Source of the DNA: Mumia sp050632745
GTDB lineage: Bacteria > Actinomycetota > Actinomycetes > Propionibacteriales > Nocardioidaceae
Length of the DNA: 64,000 bases
NCBI RefSeq assembly: GCF_050632745.1
Contig: NZ_JBODSD010000001.1
Coordinates: forward strand, 62,001 to 126,000
Reading direction: 5' to 3'
Shown piece after piece: positions 46,603 to 55,648 of this stretch; the stretch's first letter is position 1, and every line of letters begins with the position of its first letter. The position numbers were made by a program, and so were the translations under genes. The notes under the pieces are model-generated. The model was not told the origin of the DNA and ran no database searches. It was given only the letters and a program-made list of their open reading frames with translations.

Positions 46603-48345
46603 ATGACCGAGGGACGGGGACTCCACCCGCGCGCACGGGTCGAGGACTACACGAGCAAGGGCTGGTGGAGCGACGAGACCGCCGACCAGGTCTTCCGCGA
46701 CCAGGTCCAGGCGCGCGGCGACGCGCTCGCGGTGGTCGACCCGGCCAACCGCGCCGCTCTGCTCGGGACCGAGCCGCGCCGGCTCACCTGGAACGAGCTC
46801 GACCACGAGGTGACCTTCCTGGCGGCTCGGCTGCTCGACCTCGGGCTCGGGCGGGGCGACGTCCTGGGCGTCCAGCTCCCCAACACCATCGAGCTGGTCG
46901 AGGTGTACCTCGCCGCGTGGTCGTTGGGCATCGTCGTGTCCCCGCTGCCGATGCAGTACCGCGAGCGAGAGGTCGTCGGCATGGCGACGCAGGCGGAGTT
47001 CGCCGCGTTCGTGACGACGTACGCCTTCGGGGACCGGCACCCGGCCGCCGACGCCCTCGCGGCCCGCGACCGTATCCCGTCGCTGCCGACGGTGGTCGGC
47101 TTCGGGCTCCCCGGCGAGGCGCCCGAGGACATGCCCGCGGGGGTCGTCCACCTCGTGCCGGCCGCTGCGAGCGAGGACGACACCGCGCGGGTCGCGGCGT
47201 ACCGGGAGTCCGACCCGAACGACCCCAACGACTGCCTCACGATCTGCTGGACGTCAGGCACGGAGAGCGAGCCCAAGGGCGTCCCGCGCTGCCACTACGA
47301 CTGGCTCGCGATCTCGTGGGCGACGGTGGACGCACCGCGCGTCACCGCCGACGACGTGCTGCTCAACCCGTTCCCGATGGTCAACATGGCCGGCATCAAC
47401 GGCATGTTCCTGCCGTGGCTGCGCACCGGCGGCGTGCTCGTCCAGCACCACCCGTTCGACCTGCCGACGTTCCTGGCGCAGATCGCCCAGGAGCGCGTGA
47501 CCTACACGGTGGCCCCGCCGGCTCTGCTGTGGATGCTCCTGCACGACGAGGCGCTGCTCTCGAAGGTCGATCTGTCGAGCCTCACGCGCATCGGCTCCGG
47601 CTCGGTCCCGCTGCAGCCCGCGATGGTCCGTGGCTGGCAGGAGCGGGGGATCCCCGTCATCAACTTCTTCGGGTCCAACGAGGGGATCGGCCTGCTGTCC
47701 AGCTTCGAGGACTTCCCCGATCCCGACGAGCGGGCCCAGTACTTCCCCCGGTACGGCGCCCCGGGCGTCCACTGGTCGTCGCGGGTGTCGGAGTGGATGA
47801 GCGTCAAGCTCGTCGACGTCGTCACCGGCGAGGAGATCACCGAGCCCGGGCGCAGCGGCGAGCTGCACATCACGGGGCCGACCGTGTTCGCGGGCTACCT
47901 GCACGCCGATCGTCGTCCGAGCCCGTTCGACGACGAGGGCTACCTCAAGACCGGCGACCTGTTCGAGATCGCCGGCGACCGCGGCCAGTTCCTCCACTAC
48001 CTCGACCGCGCCAAGGACCTCGTGATCCGCGGCGGCATGAACATCGCGCCGGCCGAGCTGGAGGGCCTGATCGGCGCGCACCCGGCGGTGGCCGACGTCG
48101 CCGTGATCGGTGACCCGGACGAGGTCCTCGGCGAGCGGGTCGCCGCCGTGGTGACCCTCAAGCCGGGCACGACGCTCACGCTCGAGGAGCTCGTGGCGTT
48201 CCTGAAGGAGCAGAAGATCGCGTCCTTCAAGCTCCCCGAGCGTCTCGAGGTCCGCGACGAGCTGCCGCGCAACCCGGTGGGCAAGATCCTCAAGCGGGCG
48301 CTGCGGCGTACCGACGAACCGACGACGACAGGAGCCCCCGCATGA
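46603..48345 (+). CDS. Acyl-CoA ligase (AMP-forming), copy 3
   Basis: 580-residue adenylate-forming ligase of a longer subtype than copies 1 and 2. The phosphate loop is CWTSGTESEPKGV, the aromatic motif FFGSNEGIGL lacks the usual YGxTE and is replaced by GSNEG, and LKTGDLFEIAGDRGQFLHYL and PRNPVGKILKRAL follow. The layout recalls cyclohexanecarboxylate- or dihydroxybenzoate-type ligases. AGGAGGCGGG precedes ATG 46603. It overlaps the NTF2-fold gene (ATGA). Confidence 0.91.
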   Translation: MTEGRGLHPRARVEDYTSKGWWSDETADQVFRDQVQARGDALAVVDPANRAALLGTEPRRLTWNELDHEVTFLAARLLDLGLGRGDVLGVQLPNTIELVEVYLAAWSLGIVVSPLPMQYREREVVGMATQAEFAAFVTTYAFGDRHPAADALAARDRIPSLPTVVGFGLPGEAPEDMPAGVVHLVPAAASEDDTARVAAYRESDPNDPNDCLTICWTSGTESEPKGVPRCHYDWLAISWATVDAPRVTADDVLLNPFPMVNMAGINGMFLPWLRTGGVLVQHHPFDLPTFLAQIAQERVTYTVAPPALLWMLLHDEALLSKVDLSSLTRIGSGSVPLQPAMVRGWQERGIPVINFFGSNEGIGLLSSFEDFPDPDERAQYFPRYGAPGVHWSSRVSEWMSVKLVDVVTGEEITEPGRSGELHITGPTVFAGYLHADRRPSPFDDEGYLKTGDLFEIAGDRGQFLHYLDRAKDLVIRGGMNIAPAELEGLIGAHPAVADVAVIGDPDEVLGERVAAVVTLKPGTTLTLEELVAFLKEQKIASFKLPERLEVRDELPRNPVGKILKRALRRTDEPTTTGAPA

Positions 48346-48770
48346 GCACCGAGACGACCACGGAGACCGTGGCGATGGACGACGACGCCAAGCTCGCGCT
48401 GGCCCGGGAGATGTTCGCGGCCTGGGACGCGCTCGACTGGGGGCTCGTCCTCGACCTGTTCGCCGACGACGGCGTGCTGCACAGCGTGATGCAGGAACCC
48501 GTCGTCGGGCGCGAGGCGATCCGCGAGCGGCTCGCGATCCTCGGCTCGAAGGCCGAGAGCATCACCCTGCGGATCAAGGCGCTCGGCGTCATCGACGGCC
48601 GCGTCTTCGTGGAGCGCGTCGACGACTTCTGGTTCGACGGCCACCACGGCGAGGTGCCGGTGGTGGGGATCATGCGGATGGCCGACGGCCGGGTGACGGA
48701 GTGGCTCGAGTACTACGACCGTCCGACGCTGCTGGCGGGCATGGGGATCGTCGAGGACTTCGGCCACTGA
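48342..48770 (+). CDS. SnoaL/NTF2-fold protein (limonene-epoxide-hydrolase-like)
   Basis: 142-residue cone-shaped NTF2-fold protein. LAREMFAAWDALDWGLVLDLFADDGVLHSV is the standard start of SnoaL-like and limonene-1,2-epoxide hydrolase families (quoted segment: FADDGVLHSVMQEPVVGR), and VGIMRMADGRVTEWLEYYD the usual end. Relatives hydrolyse epoxides, isomerise ketosteroids or cyclise polyketides. It lies between two CoA ligases with ATGA and TGATG overlaps, so it acts on a pathway intermediate; which reaction is undecided. Confidence 0.85.
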   Translation: MSTETTTETVAMDDDAKLALAREMFAAWDALDWGLVLDLFADDGVLHSVMQEPVVGREAIRERLAILGSKAESITLRIKALGVIDGRVFVERVDDFWFDGHHGEVPVVGIMRMADGRVTEWLEYYDRPTLLAGMGIVEDFGH

Positions 48771-50320
48771 TGACCGGCTCGGGATGGGCGCACACCGTCG
48801 TGGCCGCGATGGGACGTACGGCGCCGGGCGCCGTCGCGTTCCGCGGCCACGGCACGGTGCGGACGCACGCCGAGTCGCGCCGGCGGGCGATCGCGTTCGC
48901 GCACGCGCTGGCGGCGCGCGGCATCGGGCCGGGTGACCGGGTCGCCCTCGTGGTCGAGGACCGTGCGGACGCCGTCGAGGCGTACCTCGGGGTCGGGCTC
49001 GCCGGCGCCACGGCGGTGCAGGTCAACGACCGGCTCCAGGTCGCGGAGATCGAGGAGGTGCTCGCGCTCGCGGGTGCTCGGGCGGTCGTCCACACGGCGG
49101 GGCACGGCGAGCGGCTCGAGGAGCTGCTGCACGGCACCGGTGCGGAGGTCGTGTCGATCGGTCCGCGCACCGCAGCCACCACGCTGGCGTACGAGGACGC
49201 GGTCGCCGGCGGGTCTGCGCTCGACCCGCCGCGCACGGCCATCGATGCCGACGCTCCTGGCATCGTCGGCTTCACCAGCGGCACCACCGGCCGGCCGAAG
49301 GGCGTCGTGCACACGCACGCGAACCTCGACCGGATCGTGCGCCACATGCCCGTCCACGACGGCATCCGCTGGGGAAGCCGCTGCGGGTTCACCGGGACGC
49401 TCGCGTTCGCCGCCGGCATCTGGGGAGTCGTGCTCCCGCACCTGTACGTCGGCGGCGAGGTCTCGTTCATGGCCGGGCTCGACCCGCAGGCGTGGGTCGC
49501 GCGCATGCGCGCGGAGCGGTCCACCTTCACGTACGCGCCCACCCCCCTCATGGGCGCGTTCGCCGATCGCGTGCGCGAGCATCCGGGCGTCCTGGACCAC
49601 CTCGACGTGGTGCTGCACTCCGGGTCGCTCGCGCCGCGCGAGGCCGTGGAGGACCTCGTCGACGCGATCGGGTACCGCTACGTCGAGACCTACGGCATGA
49701 CCGAGACCGGCGCACCGGTCACCGCGACGGTGCCCGAGGACTGGCGGGACGGCTCGACCGCGGACGACGCGTTCGCCTCCGCAGGTCGCCCGGTCACGAT
49801 CGCCGAGATCCGGATCACCGGTGAGTCCGGGGTGCTCGGGCCTGGTGAGGTCGGCGAGATCGAGGTCGCGAGCGAGACGCTGTTCGCGGGCTACCTCGAC
49901 CAGCCGGAGCTCACGGCCGAGGCCGTCCAGGGCGGCTGGCTGCGGACCGGGGACCTCGGGTCGCTCGACGCCGGCGGCCACCTGTACGTCAAGGGCCGCG
50001 CGAAGGACATGATCGTGACCGGTGGGATGAACGTCTACCCCGCCGAGGTCGAGCGGGTGCTCGTCCAGGCCTCCGGCGTCGCCGACGCGGCGGTCTTCGG
50101 CGTGGCGCACCCGCGCTGGGGCGAGACGGTGACCGCGGCCGTCGTCGCGGAGCCCGGAGCGGTGGTGGACGTCGACGGCCTCACGGCGTACGTCCGCGAG
50201 CGCCTCGCGGGATACAAGAAGCCGACCGCGATCCACGTGGTCGACGCGTTGCCGCGCAACGCGAGCCTGAAGGTGAAGAAGGACGAGCTCCGCAGGAGGT
50301 TCGAGCATGTCGACGGTTGA
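48770..50320 (+). CDS. Acyl-CoA ligase (AMP-forming), copy 4
   Basis: 516-residue adenylate-forming ligase. GFTSGTTGRPKGV, ETYGMTETGAP and LRTGDLGSLDAGGHLY are intact. The C-terminal motif reads PRNASLKVKKDEL: the catalytic Lys is present, but the conserved Gly before it is Leu. ATG 48770 overlaps the NTF2-fold stop (TGATG), and the end overlaps the nitronate monooxygenase gene by 14 nt. Substrate unknown. Confidence 0.9.
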   Translation: MTGSGWAHTVVAAMGRTAPGAVAFRGHGTVRTHAESRRRAIAFAHALAARGIGPGDRVALVVEDRADAVEAYLGVGLAGATAVQVNDRLQVAEIEEVLALAGARAVVHTAGHGERLEELLHGTGAEVVSIGPRTAATTLAYEDAVAGGSALDPPRTAIDADAPGIVGFTSGTTGRPKGVVHTHANLDRIVRHMPVHDGIRWGSRCGFTGTLAFAAGIWGVVLPHLYVGGEVSFMAGLDPQAWVARMRAERSTFTYAPTPLMGAFADRVREHPGVLDHLDVVLHSGSLAPREAVEDLVDAIGYRYVETYGMTETGAPVTATVPEDWRDGSTADDAFASAGRPVTIAEIRITGESGVLGPGEVGEIEVASETLFAGYLDQPELTAEAVQGGWLRTGDLGSLDAGGHLYVKGRAKDMIVTGGMNVYPAEVERVLVQASGVADAAVFGVAHPRWGETVTAAVVAEPGAVVDVDGLTAYVRERLAGYKKPTAIHVVDALPRNASLKVKKDELRRRFEHVDG

Positions 50321-51263
50321 CCGCACGCGTATCGACGAGGTGCTGGCCCGGCTCCGGCTGCCGGTGGTCGCCGCGCCGATGTTCCTCGTCTCGGGGCCCG
50401 ACCTCGTCGTCGCGTCGTCGCGGGCGGGGGTCATGGGGTCGTTCCCGTCGCCGAACTGCCGGACCACCGAGGAGCTCGACGCCTGGCTCGGGACCATCAC
50501 CGACGGGCTGCGCGGCGTCGACACCCCGTGGGCGCTGAACCTCGTCACGCACCGCACCAACACGCGGCTCGAGGACGACCTCCGCCTCGTCAAGGAGTAC
50601 GAGCCGCCGGTGGTCGTGACCGCGCTCGGCTCGCCCGCACCGGCACTGGAGGTCGTGCACGCGTACGGCGGCCTGGTCGTGGCCGACGTGGTCAGCCTGC
50701 GGCTCGCGCACAAGGCGGTCGCGATGGGCGCCGACGGGCTCGGCCTCGTCTCGGCGGGAGCGGGCGGCCACACCGGTCACCTGTCGCCGTTCGCGTTCGT
50801 CTCGGCGGTGCGCGAGTTCTTCGACGGGCTCGTCGCCGTCGGCGGCGGGATCAGCGACGGCGCCGGCGTGGCGGGAGCGGTGGCCGCCGGGGCCGACCTC
50901 GTGTCGCTGGGGACCCGCTTCCTGGCGACGGCCGAGAGCATGGCGGTCGACCCGTACAAGGAGATGGTCGTCGCGCACGGTGCGGACGACCTCGTGGTGA
51001 GCGCCGGCGTCACCGGCACCCCTGCGTCGTGGCTGCGCCCGAGCCTGGTCGCGAACGGGCTGGACCCGGACGCGCTGGCCTTCGACGGAGAGCGCAGCTA
51101 CGACGCCGCTGCCTCGCCGGCCGGCCGGTGGAAGGACATCTGGGCCGCCGGCCAGGGCCTCGGGACCATCCACGCGGTCGAGCCCGTGGCCGAGGTCGTC
51201 GACCGGCTGGAGACGGAGTACGCCACGGCGCTGGACCGGGTGAGCGGGCTGCGCCGACCCTGA
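50307..51263 (+). CDS. Nitronate monooxygenase family FMN oxidase
   Basis: 318-residue TIM-barrel FMN protein of the 2-nitropropane dioxygenase family. VVAAPMFLVSGPDLV at the N-terminus and the flavin-contact motif GAGGHTGHLSPFAFV (with His) are diagnostic, and SLGTRFLATAES binds the FMN phosphate. Family members oxidise nitronates such as propionate-3-nitronate, or act as enoyl reductases. As last gene of an acyl-CoA ligase operon it could equally be an enoyl-CoA-type reductase. It overlaps ligase copy 4 by 14 nt. Confidence 0.9.
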   Translation: MSTVDRTRIDEVLARLRLPVVAAPMFLVSGPDLVVASSRAGVMGSFPSPNCRTTEELDAWLGTITDGLRGVDTPWALNLVTHRTNTRLEDDLRLVKEYEPPVVVTALGSPAPALEVVHAYGGLVVADVVSLRLAHKAVAMGADGLGLVSAGAGGHTGHLSPFAFVSAVREFFDGLVAVGGGISDGAGVAGAVAAGADLVSLGTRFLATAESMAVDPYKEMVVAHGADDLVVSAGVTGTPASWLRPSLVANGLDPDALAFDGERSYDAAASPAGRWKDIWAAGQGLGTIHAVEPVAEVVDRLETEYATALDRVSGLRRP

Positions 51264-51273
51264 GCCGTACGCT

Positions 51274-51327
51274 CCTCGGGCGGGCGCGGGCGAGCCCGCA
51301 TCCGGCCGCACCCGCACCCGCCCGAGG
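51274..51327. terminator. Terminator between convergent operons
   Basis: CCTCGGGCGGGCGCGGG (51274-51290) pairs with CCCGCACCCGCCCGAGG (51311-51327) with one mismatch, between the nitronate monooxygenase and scoB stops. Confidence 0.85.
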
Positions 51328-51335
51328 GTGTCCGT

Positions 51336-51992
<657 letters not shown>

Positions 51993-51993
51993 C

Positions 51994-52719
51994 TCAGACC
52001 TCGATGCTCTCGTGGGGGCGGACCGCGCGGGGGCGGACGGTGCGCTGCTCGATGTCCTTCGGCCGGTCGGCGGCCTGGACCAGGTGGTCGACGAAGATGC
52101 CGGGCGTCATCACCTCGTCGGGGTCGAGGAACCCGTCTACGACGTGCTCGGCATCGGCGATCGTGACCCGTCCGCAGGTCGCCACCAGCGGGTTGAAGTT
52201 GCGCGCGGTGTAGCGGTAGCGGAGGTTGCCCTCGCGGTCGGCCGTGTGCGCGTGGACCAGGGCGAGGTCCGCGACGATCCCGAGCTCGCGGACGTGAGGG
52301 ACGCCGTCGAACTCCTCGACGTGCTTGCCCTCGGCCACGGGGGTGCCGACGCCGGTGCGGGTGTAGAACGCGGCGATGCCGGCCCCGCCGGCGCGCAGCC
52401 GTTCGGCGAGCGTGCCTTGCGGGGCGAACTCGACCTCGAGGACGCCGTCGAGGTACTGCTGCGCGAACAGCGCGTTCTCGCCGACGTAGGACGCCACGAC
52501 CTTCCGGACCTGGTTCGCCTCGAGGAGGATGCCGAGCCCCCGACCGTCGACGCCCATGTTGTTGGAGACGACCGTCAGGCCGCGGACGCCGGTCTCGCGC
52601 ACCGCCTCGATGAGGTCGACGGGGATCCCGCACAACCCGAAGCCTCCGACCGCGACGACCATGTCGTCGCGCAGCGCCTGCGACACCGTCTCGACCGTGT
52701 CGGCTCGTAGCTTGCTCAT
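51994..52719 (-). CDS. scoA: 3-oxoacid CoA-transferase subunit A
   Basis: 241-residue alpha subunit with the CoA-transferase I signature VAVGGFGLCGIPVDLI near the N-terminus and GGAGIAAFYTRTGVGTPVAEG in the middle (quoted in part: AAFYTRTGVGTPVAEG). GAGGAGAG precedes ATG 52719. The frame continues upstream to 52854, but that extension has no family similarity and covers the promoter and operator. Divergent from an IclR regulator that probably controls it. Confidence 0.93.
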   Translation of the reverse strand: MSKLRADTVETVSQALRDDMVVAVGGFGLCGIPVDLIEAVRETGVRGLTVVSNNMGVDGRGLGILLEANQVRKVVASYVGENALFAQQYLDGVLEVEFAPQGTLAERLRAGGAGIAAFYTRTGVGTPVAEGKHVEEFDGVPHVRELGIVADLALVHAHTADREGNLRYRYTARNFNPLVATCGRVTIADAEHVVDGFLDPDEVMTPGIFVDHLVQAADRPKDIEQRTVRPRAVRPHESIEV

Positions 52720-52848
52720 CACTCTCCTCGGAGGATCGTCCGTCCAGCGGGTACGGAAGAAGTACACGGAGAGTGCGCTGCGCGGGTCAACCGCCGAGGC
52801 CGAGCCGGTGCGGAACCTCTCGCGCGGTGGGCCCGATGACGGAGGTGT

Positions 52849-52863
52849 GTCCACTGAGTGGAC
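52849..52863. promoter_or_regulatory. 15-bp perfect palindrome, IclR-type operator candidate
   Basis: GTCCACT-G-AGTGGAC sits 14 nt before the IclR start and in the scoA-IclR divergent gap. Size and symmetry fit the short palindromes bound by IclR regulators, so both autoregulation and scoAB control are plausible. Confidence 0.6.
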
Positions 52864-52877
52864 GCTACGATCGGGCC

Positions 52878-53651
52878 ATGAGCGAGCCTGACGGTGTGGT
52901 CGGACGCGTCGCCCGGCTCCTGCGGGCGGTCTCGCAGAGTCCGTCCGACGGCGCGACGACCACGCAGGTGGCCCGCGCGGCGTCGCTGCCGCGGGCGTCG
53001 GCGCACCGGCTGCTCGAGTCGCTCACCGCCGAGGGTCTCGTCGACCGCGACCAGCGGTCGGGGCGGTGGTTCCTCGGACCGGAGCTCTACGTCCTCGGCG
53101 TGGCCGCCGCGCCGCGCTACGACCTCACGAGCGAGGCACGCGAGAGCGTGCACCGGCTGTGCCAGGCGACGGGCGAGAGCGCGTTCTTCTCCGTACGCCG
53201 CGGCGACGAGACCGTGTGCCTCGTCCGGGAGGACGGCAGCTTCCCGATCCGCTCGTTCGTGCTCTTCGAGGGGTCGCGCTTCCCCCTCGGCGTGGTGTCG
53301 GCGGGCATCGTCGTCCTCGCCTACCTCCCCGACGCGGAGATCGACGCCTACCTCGAGGCGGTCGACCTCACCGACCGGTGGGGGGCCAGCCACAGCGGCG
53401 ACGAGATCCGGCGGCGGGTCGCCGAGACGCGGGAGCACGGCTGGTCGGTCAACCCCGGCCTGGTCGTCGAGGGGAGCTGGGGGATGGCGGCGGCGATCTT
53501 CGACGCGCAGGGCAGGCCGCACGCCGCGTTGAGTCTCAACGGGGTGGAGAGCCGGTTCCGGCCCGAGCGGCAGGACGAGATGGGCCGGCTGCTGCTCGAC
53601 GAGGCCCACGCGCTCTCGGCCGCCGGCCGCAGCGGCGTACGCCGGCGCTGA
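52878..53651 (+). CDS. IclR-family regulator of scoAB (probable)
   Basis: 257-residue IclR protein: N-terminal winged helix (about 8-65, with TQVARAASLPRASAHRLLES) and C-terminal GAF-like ligand domain (about 80-250, ending HAALSLNGVESRFRPE). ATG 52878 is chosen because it starts the HTH at the family distance and follows the palindrome. Divergent from scoA, so the CoA-transferase genes are the likely target; the ligand would be a 3-oxoacid or an aromatic breakdown product. Converges on the next IclR gene with 18 nt between the stops. Confidence 0.92.
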   Translation: MSEPDGVVGRVARLLRAVSQSPSDGATTTQVARAASLPRASAHRLLESLTAEGLVDRDQRSGRWFLGPELYVLGVAAAPRYDLTSEARESVHRLCQATGESAFFSVRRGDETVCLVREDGSFPIRSFVLFEGSRFPLGVVSAGIVVLAYLPDAEIDAYLEAVDLTDRWGASHSGDEIRRRVAETREHGWSVNPGLVVEGSWGMAAAIFDAQGRPHAALSLNGVESRFRPERQDEMGRLLLDEAHALSAAGRSGVRRR

Positions 53652-53669
53652 CCCGCCGCGGCGTACGCG

Positions 53670-54404
53670 TCAGCCTCGGACCACCTCCGCGATCCGTCGC
53701 GCGGCCTCGCGGACCAGGGACTCGGCTCGCTCGGCGACCTCGGGGCGGCTCGTGATCACCGCGACCGCCGCACGCACGTCCCGCAGGTCGGGAACGGGAG
53801 CGGCGATGCCGTACGCACCAGGGTTCAGCTCGGCGTGCGTCGTGACGACCCCGGAAGCACGGATCTCCGCGACGCGGGCCGGCTCGTCAGGAGCGGCCGG
53901 GCCCGAGGCGAGCGCGGCGAGGCCTCCTGCGCCGCGGTCGAGGGGGTCGCGGTTGCCGAGGCGGTAGGAGAAGCGCGGCCCGTCCGTCGGCGGCTCGGCG
54001 ACGACGGTCGTGACCGCGGCACCGGCGACGACCTCGACGAGGCTCGCCGTGGCGTCGAGGTCCACCGCGAGCGCGCGGAGGATCGGCTCGGCGACGGGGT
54101 GGAGGCGCGGTCGGGACCGGTCGGCGAGCGTCGTCAGCGTCCTGCCCACGCGATAGCGACCGGCCGCGTCGCGCTCGACGTACCCGGTCCGCTCGAGGCT
54201 GACGAGCAGCCGGTGCACGATCGAGCGGTGCAGGCCCGCCCGCGCGGTGACCTCGGCCGCCGTCGCGCCCGGGGCGTCGGCGACGACCTGCAGGACGAGC
54301 AGCCCCCGCTCCAGCGTCTGCGACCCGCCGCCCCCGTCCCCGCGCCCCCCGTCCCCGCGCCCCCCGTCCGCGTTGTGAAGGGTTGAGGTTGGTTCGGTCG
54401 TCAT
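53670..54404 (-). CDS. IclR-family regulator, HmgR-like
   Basis: 244-residue IclR regulator: a low-complexity Gly/Arg/Asp N-terminus (GGRGDGGRGDGGGG, encoded by short DNA repeats at about 54340-54368), winged helix at about 30-85 (TAAEVTARAGLHRSIVHRLL) and a ligand domain. The ATG overlaps the fahA stop (ATGA), so it is the last gene of the operon unknown-fahA-iclR. In Pseudomonas HmgR, also IclR-type, represses hmgA-fah and responds to homogentisate; the same role is inferred here, with the target at 56520-56555. Confidence 0.9.
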   Translation of the reverse strand: MTTEPTSTLHNADGGRGDGGRGDGGGGSQTLERGLLVLQVVADAPGATAAEVTARAGLHRSIVHRLLVSLERTGYVERDAAGRYRVGRTLTTLADRSRPRLHPVAEPILRALAVDLDATASLVEVVAGAAVTTVVAEPPTDGPRFSYRLGNRDPLDRGAGGLAALASGPAAPDEPARVAEIRASGVVTTHAELNPGAYGIAAPVPDLRDVRAAVAVITSRPEVAERAESLVREAARRIAEVVRG

Positions 54405-55648
54405 GATTCCGACCCGAACCCTTCAAATCGGGGACGAGGCGGGACCGGCGGGAGGATGCGCCCGCGCACCTCGCCGAGCGTCAGGGTGCCGGCGGTCGCG
54501 CGGATCACGACCTCGTCCCCGTCGCGCAGGAACGTCCGCTCCTCGCCGCCGACGGTCCACGGCTCGCGACCGCCCCACGAGAGCTCGAGGAAGGAGCCGA
54601 CCTGATCGCGTTCGGGGCCCGAGACCGTCCCGGACGCGAAGAGGTCGCCGGTCCGCAGCGAGGCGCCGTTGCCCGTCAGGTGGGCGAGCATTTGCGCCGG
54701 ACCCCAGTACGTCGTGCGGTACGGCGGGCGCGTCACCACCTCGCCGTCGACCTCGACCTCGAGCGCGAGGTCGTACCCGGCGGGCTCCTGGACCTGCAGG
54801 TACGGCAGGGGTGGCGGGTCCTGCCCGGGCAGCGGAACGCGCACCGGCTCGAGGGCCGCGAGCGGCGTCACCCAGGCCGCGACCGAGGTGGCGAAGGACT
54901 TCCCGAGGAACGGGCCGAGCGGCACGTACTCCCACGCCTGGATGTCGCGCGCCGACCAGTCGTTGAGCAGGACGACCCCGAAGACGTGGTCGGCGAACGC
55001 CGACGTCGGCACCGTGTCGCCGAGCCGGCTCGGTGTCCCCACGACGAATCCGACCTCGGCCTCGATGTCGAGCCGCGCGCTCGGCCCGAAGGCCGGCTCG
55101 GCGTCGTCCGGCCCCTTGCGCTGGCCGACCGGGCGTACGACGTCGGTCCCGGAGACGACCACCGTGCCGGCCCGCCCGTGGTAGCCGACGGGGAGGTGTC
55201 GCCAGTTCGGCAGGAGCGGCTCGGCGTCGGGGCGGAAGAGGCGTCCGACGTTGCTCGCGTGGTCCACCGACGCGTAGAAGTCGACGTAGTCGGCGACCTC
55301 GAACGGGAGGTGCAGGGCGACGTCCTCGATCCGGTGCAGGTGCTCCGACACGTGCTGCGCCGCGGCGTCGTGGTCGACGAGCGCGGCCTGGAGCCACCGG
55401 CGTACCTCGTCCCACGTGGAACGTCCCGCCGCCATGAACGGGTTGAGCGTCTCGCCGCTGACGCGGTGGGCGAACGGCTCGTGTCGCGCGGCCGCCGCGA
55501 GGTCGAGCACGTGGTCGCCGATGCGCACGCCGATGCGACGGCGGCTCGACGGTCCCTCGGCGCGGAGCCCGAACACGCCGTACGGCAGGTGGTCGACGTC
55601 GTACCCCGAGCCGGCGCCCCCCGGCACCCACGTCGTCGGCGCGCTCAC
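54401..55648 (-). CDS. fahA: Fumarylacetoacetase
   Basis: 415-residue enzyme that hydrolyses fumarylacetoacetate to fumarate and acetoacetate, last step of tyrosine breakdown. The metal and active-site segment YVDFYASVDHASNVGRLFRP has the Asp and the catalytic His; EAEVGFVVG and LLNDWSARDIQAWEYVPLGP give further ligands. The N-terminal SH3-like domain is present. GTG 55648 overlaps the upstream stop (GTGA). Length and motifs match the eukaryotic-type enzyme. Confidence 0.96.
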   Translation of the reverse strand: MSAPTTWVPGGAGSGYDVDHLPYGVFGLRAEGPSSRRRIGVRIGDHVLDLAAAARHEPFAHRVSGETLNPFMAAGRSTWDEVRRWLQAALVDHDAAAQHVSEHLHRIEDVALHLPFEVADYVDFYASVDHASNVGRLFRPDAEPLLPNWRHLPVGYHGRAGTVVVSGTDVVRPVGQRKGPDDAEPAFGPSARLDIEAEVGFVVGTPSRLGDTVPTSAFADHVFGVVLLNDWSARDIQAWEYVPLGPFLGKSFATSVAAWVTPLAALEPVRVPLPGQDPPPLPYLQVQEPAGYDLALEVEVDGEVVTRPPYRTTYWGPAQMLAHLTGNGASLRTGDLFASGTVSGPERDQVGSFLELSWGGREPWTVGGEERTFLRDGDEVVIRATAGTLTLGEVRGRILPPVPPRPRFEGFGSES

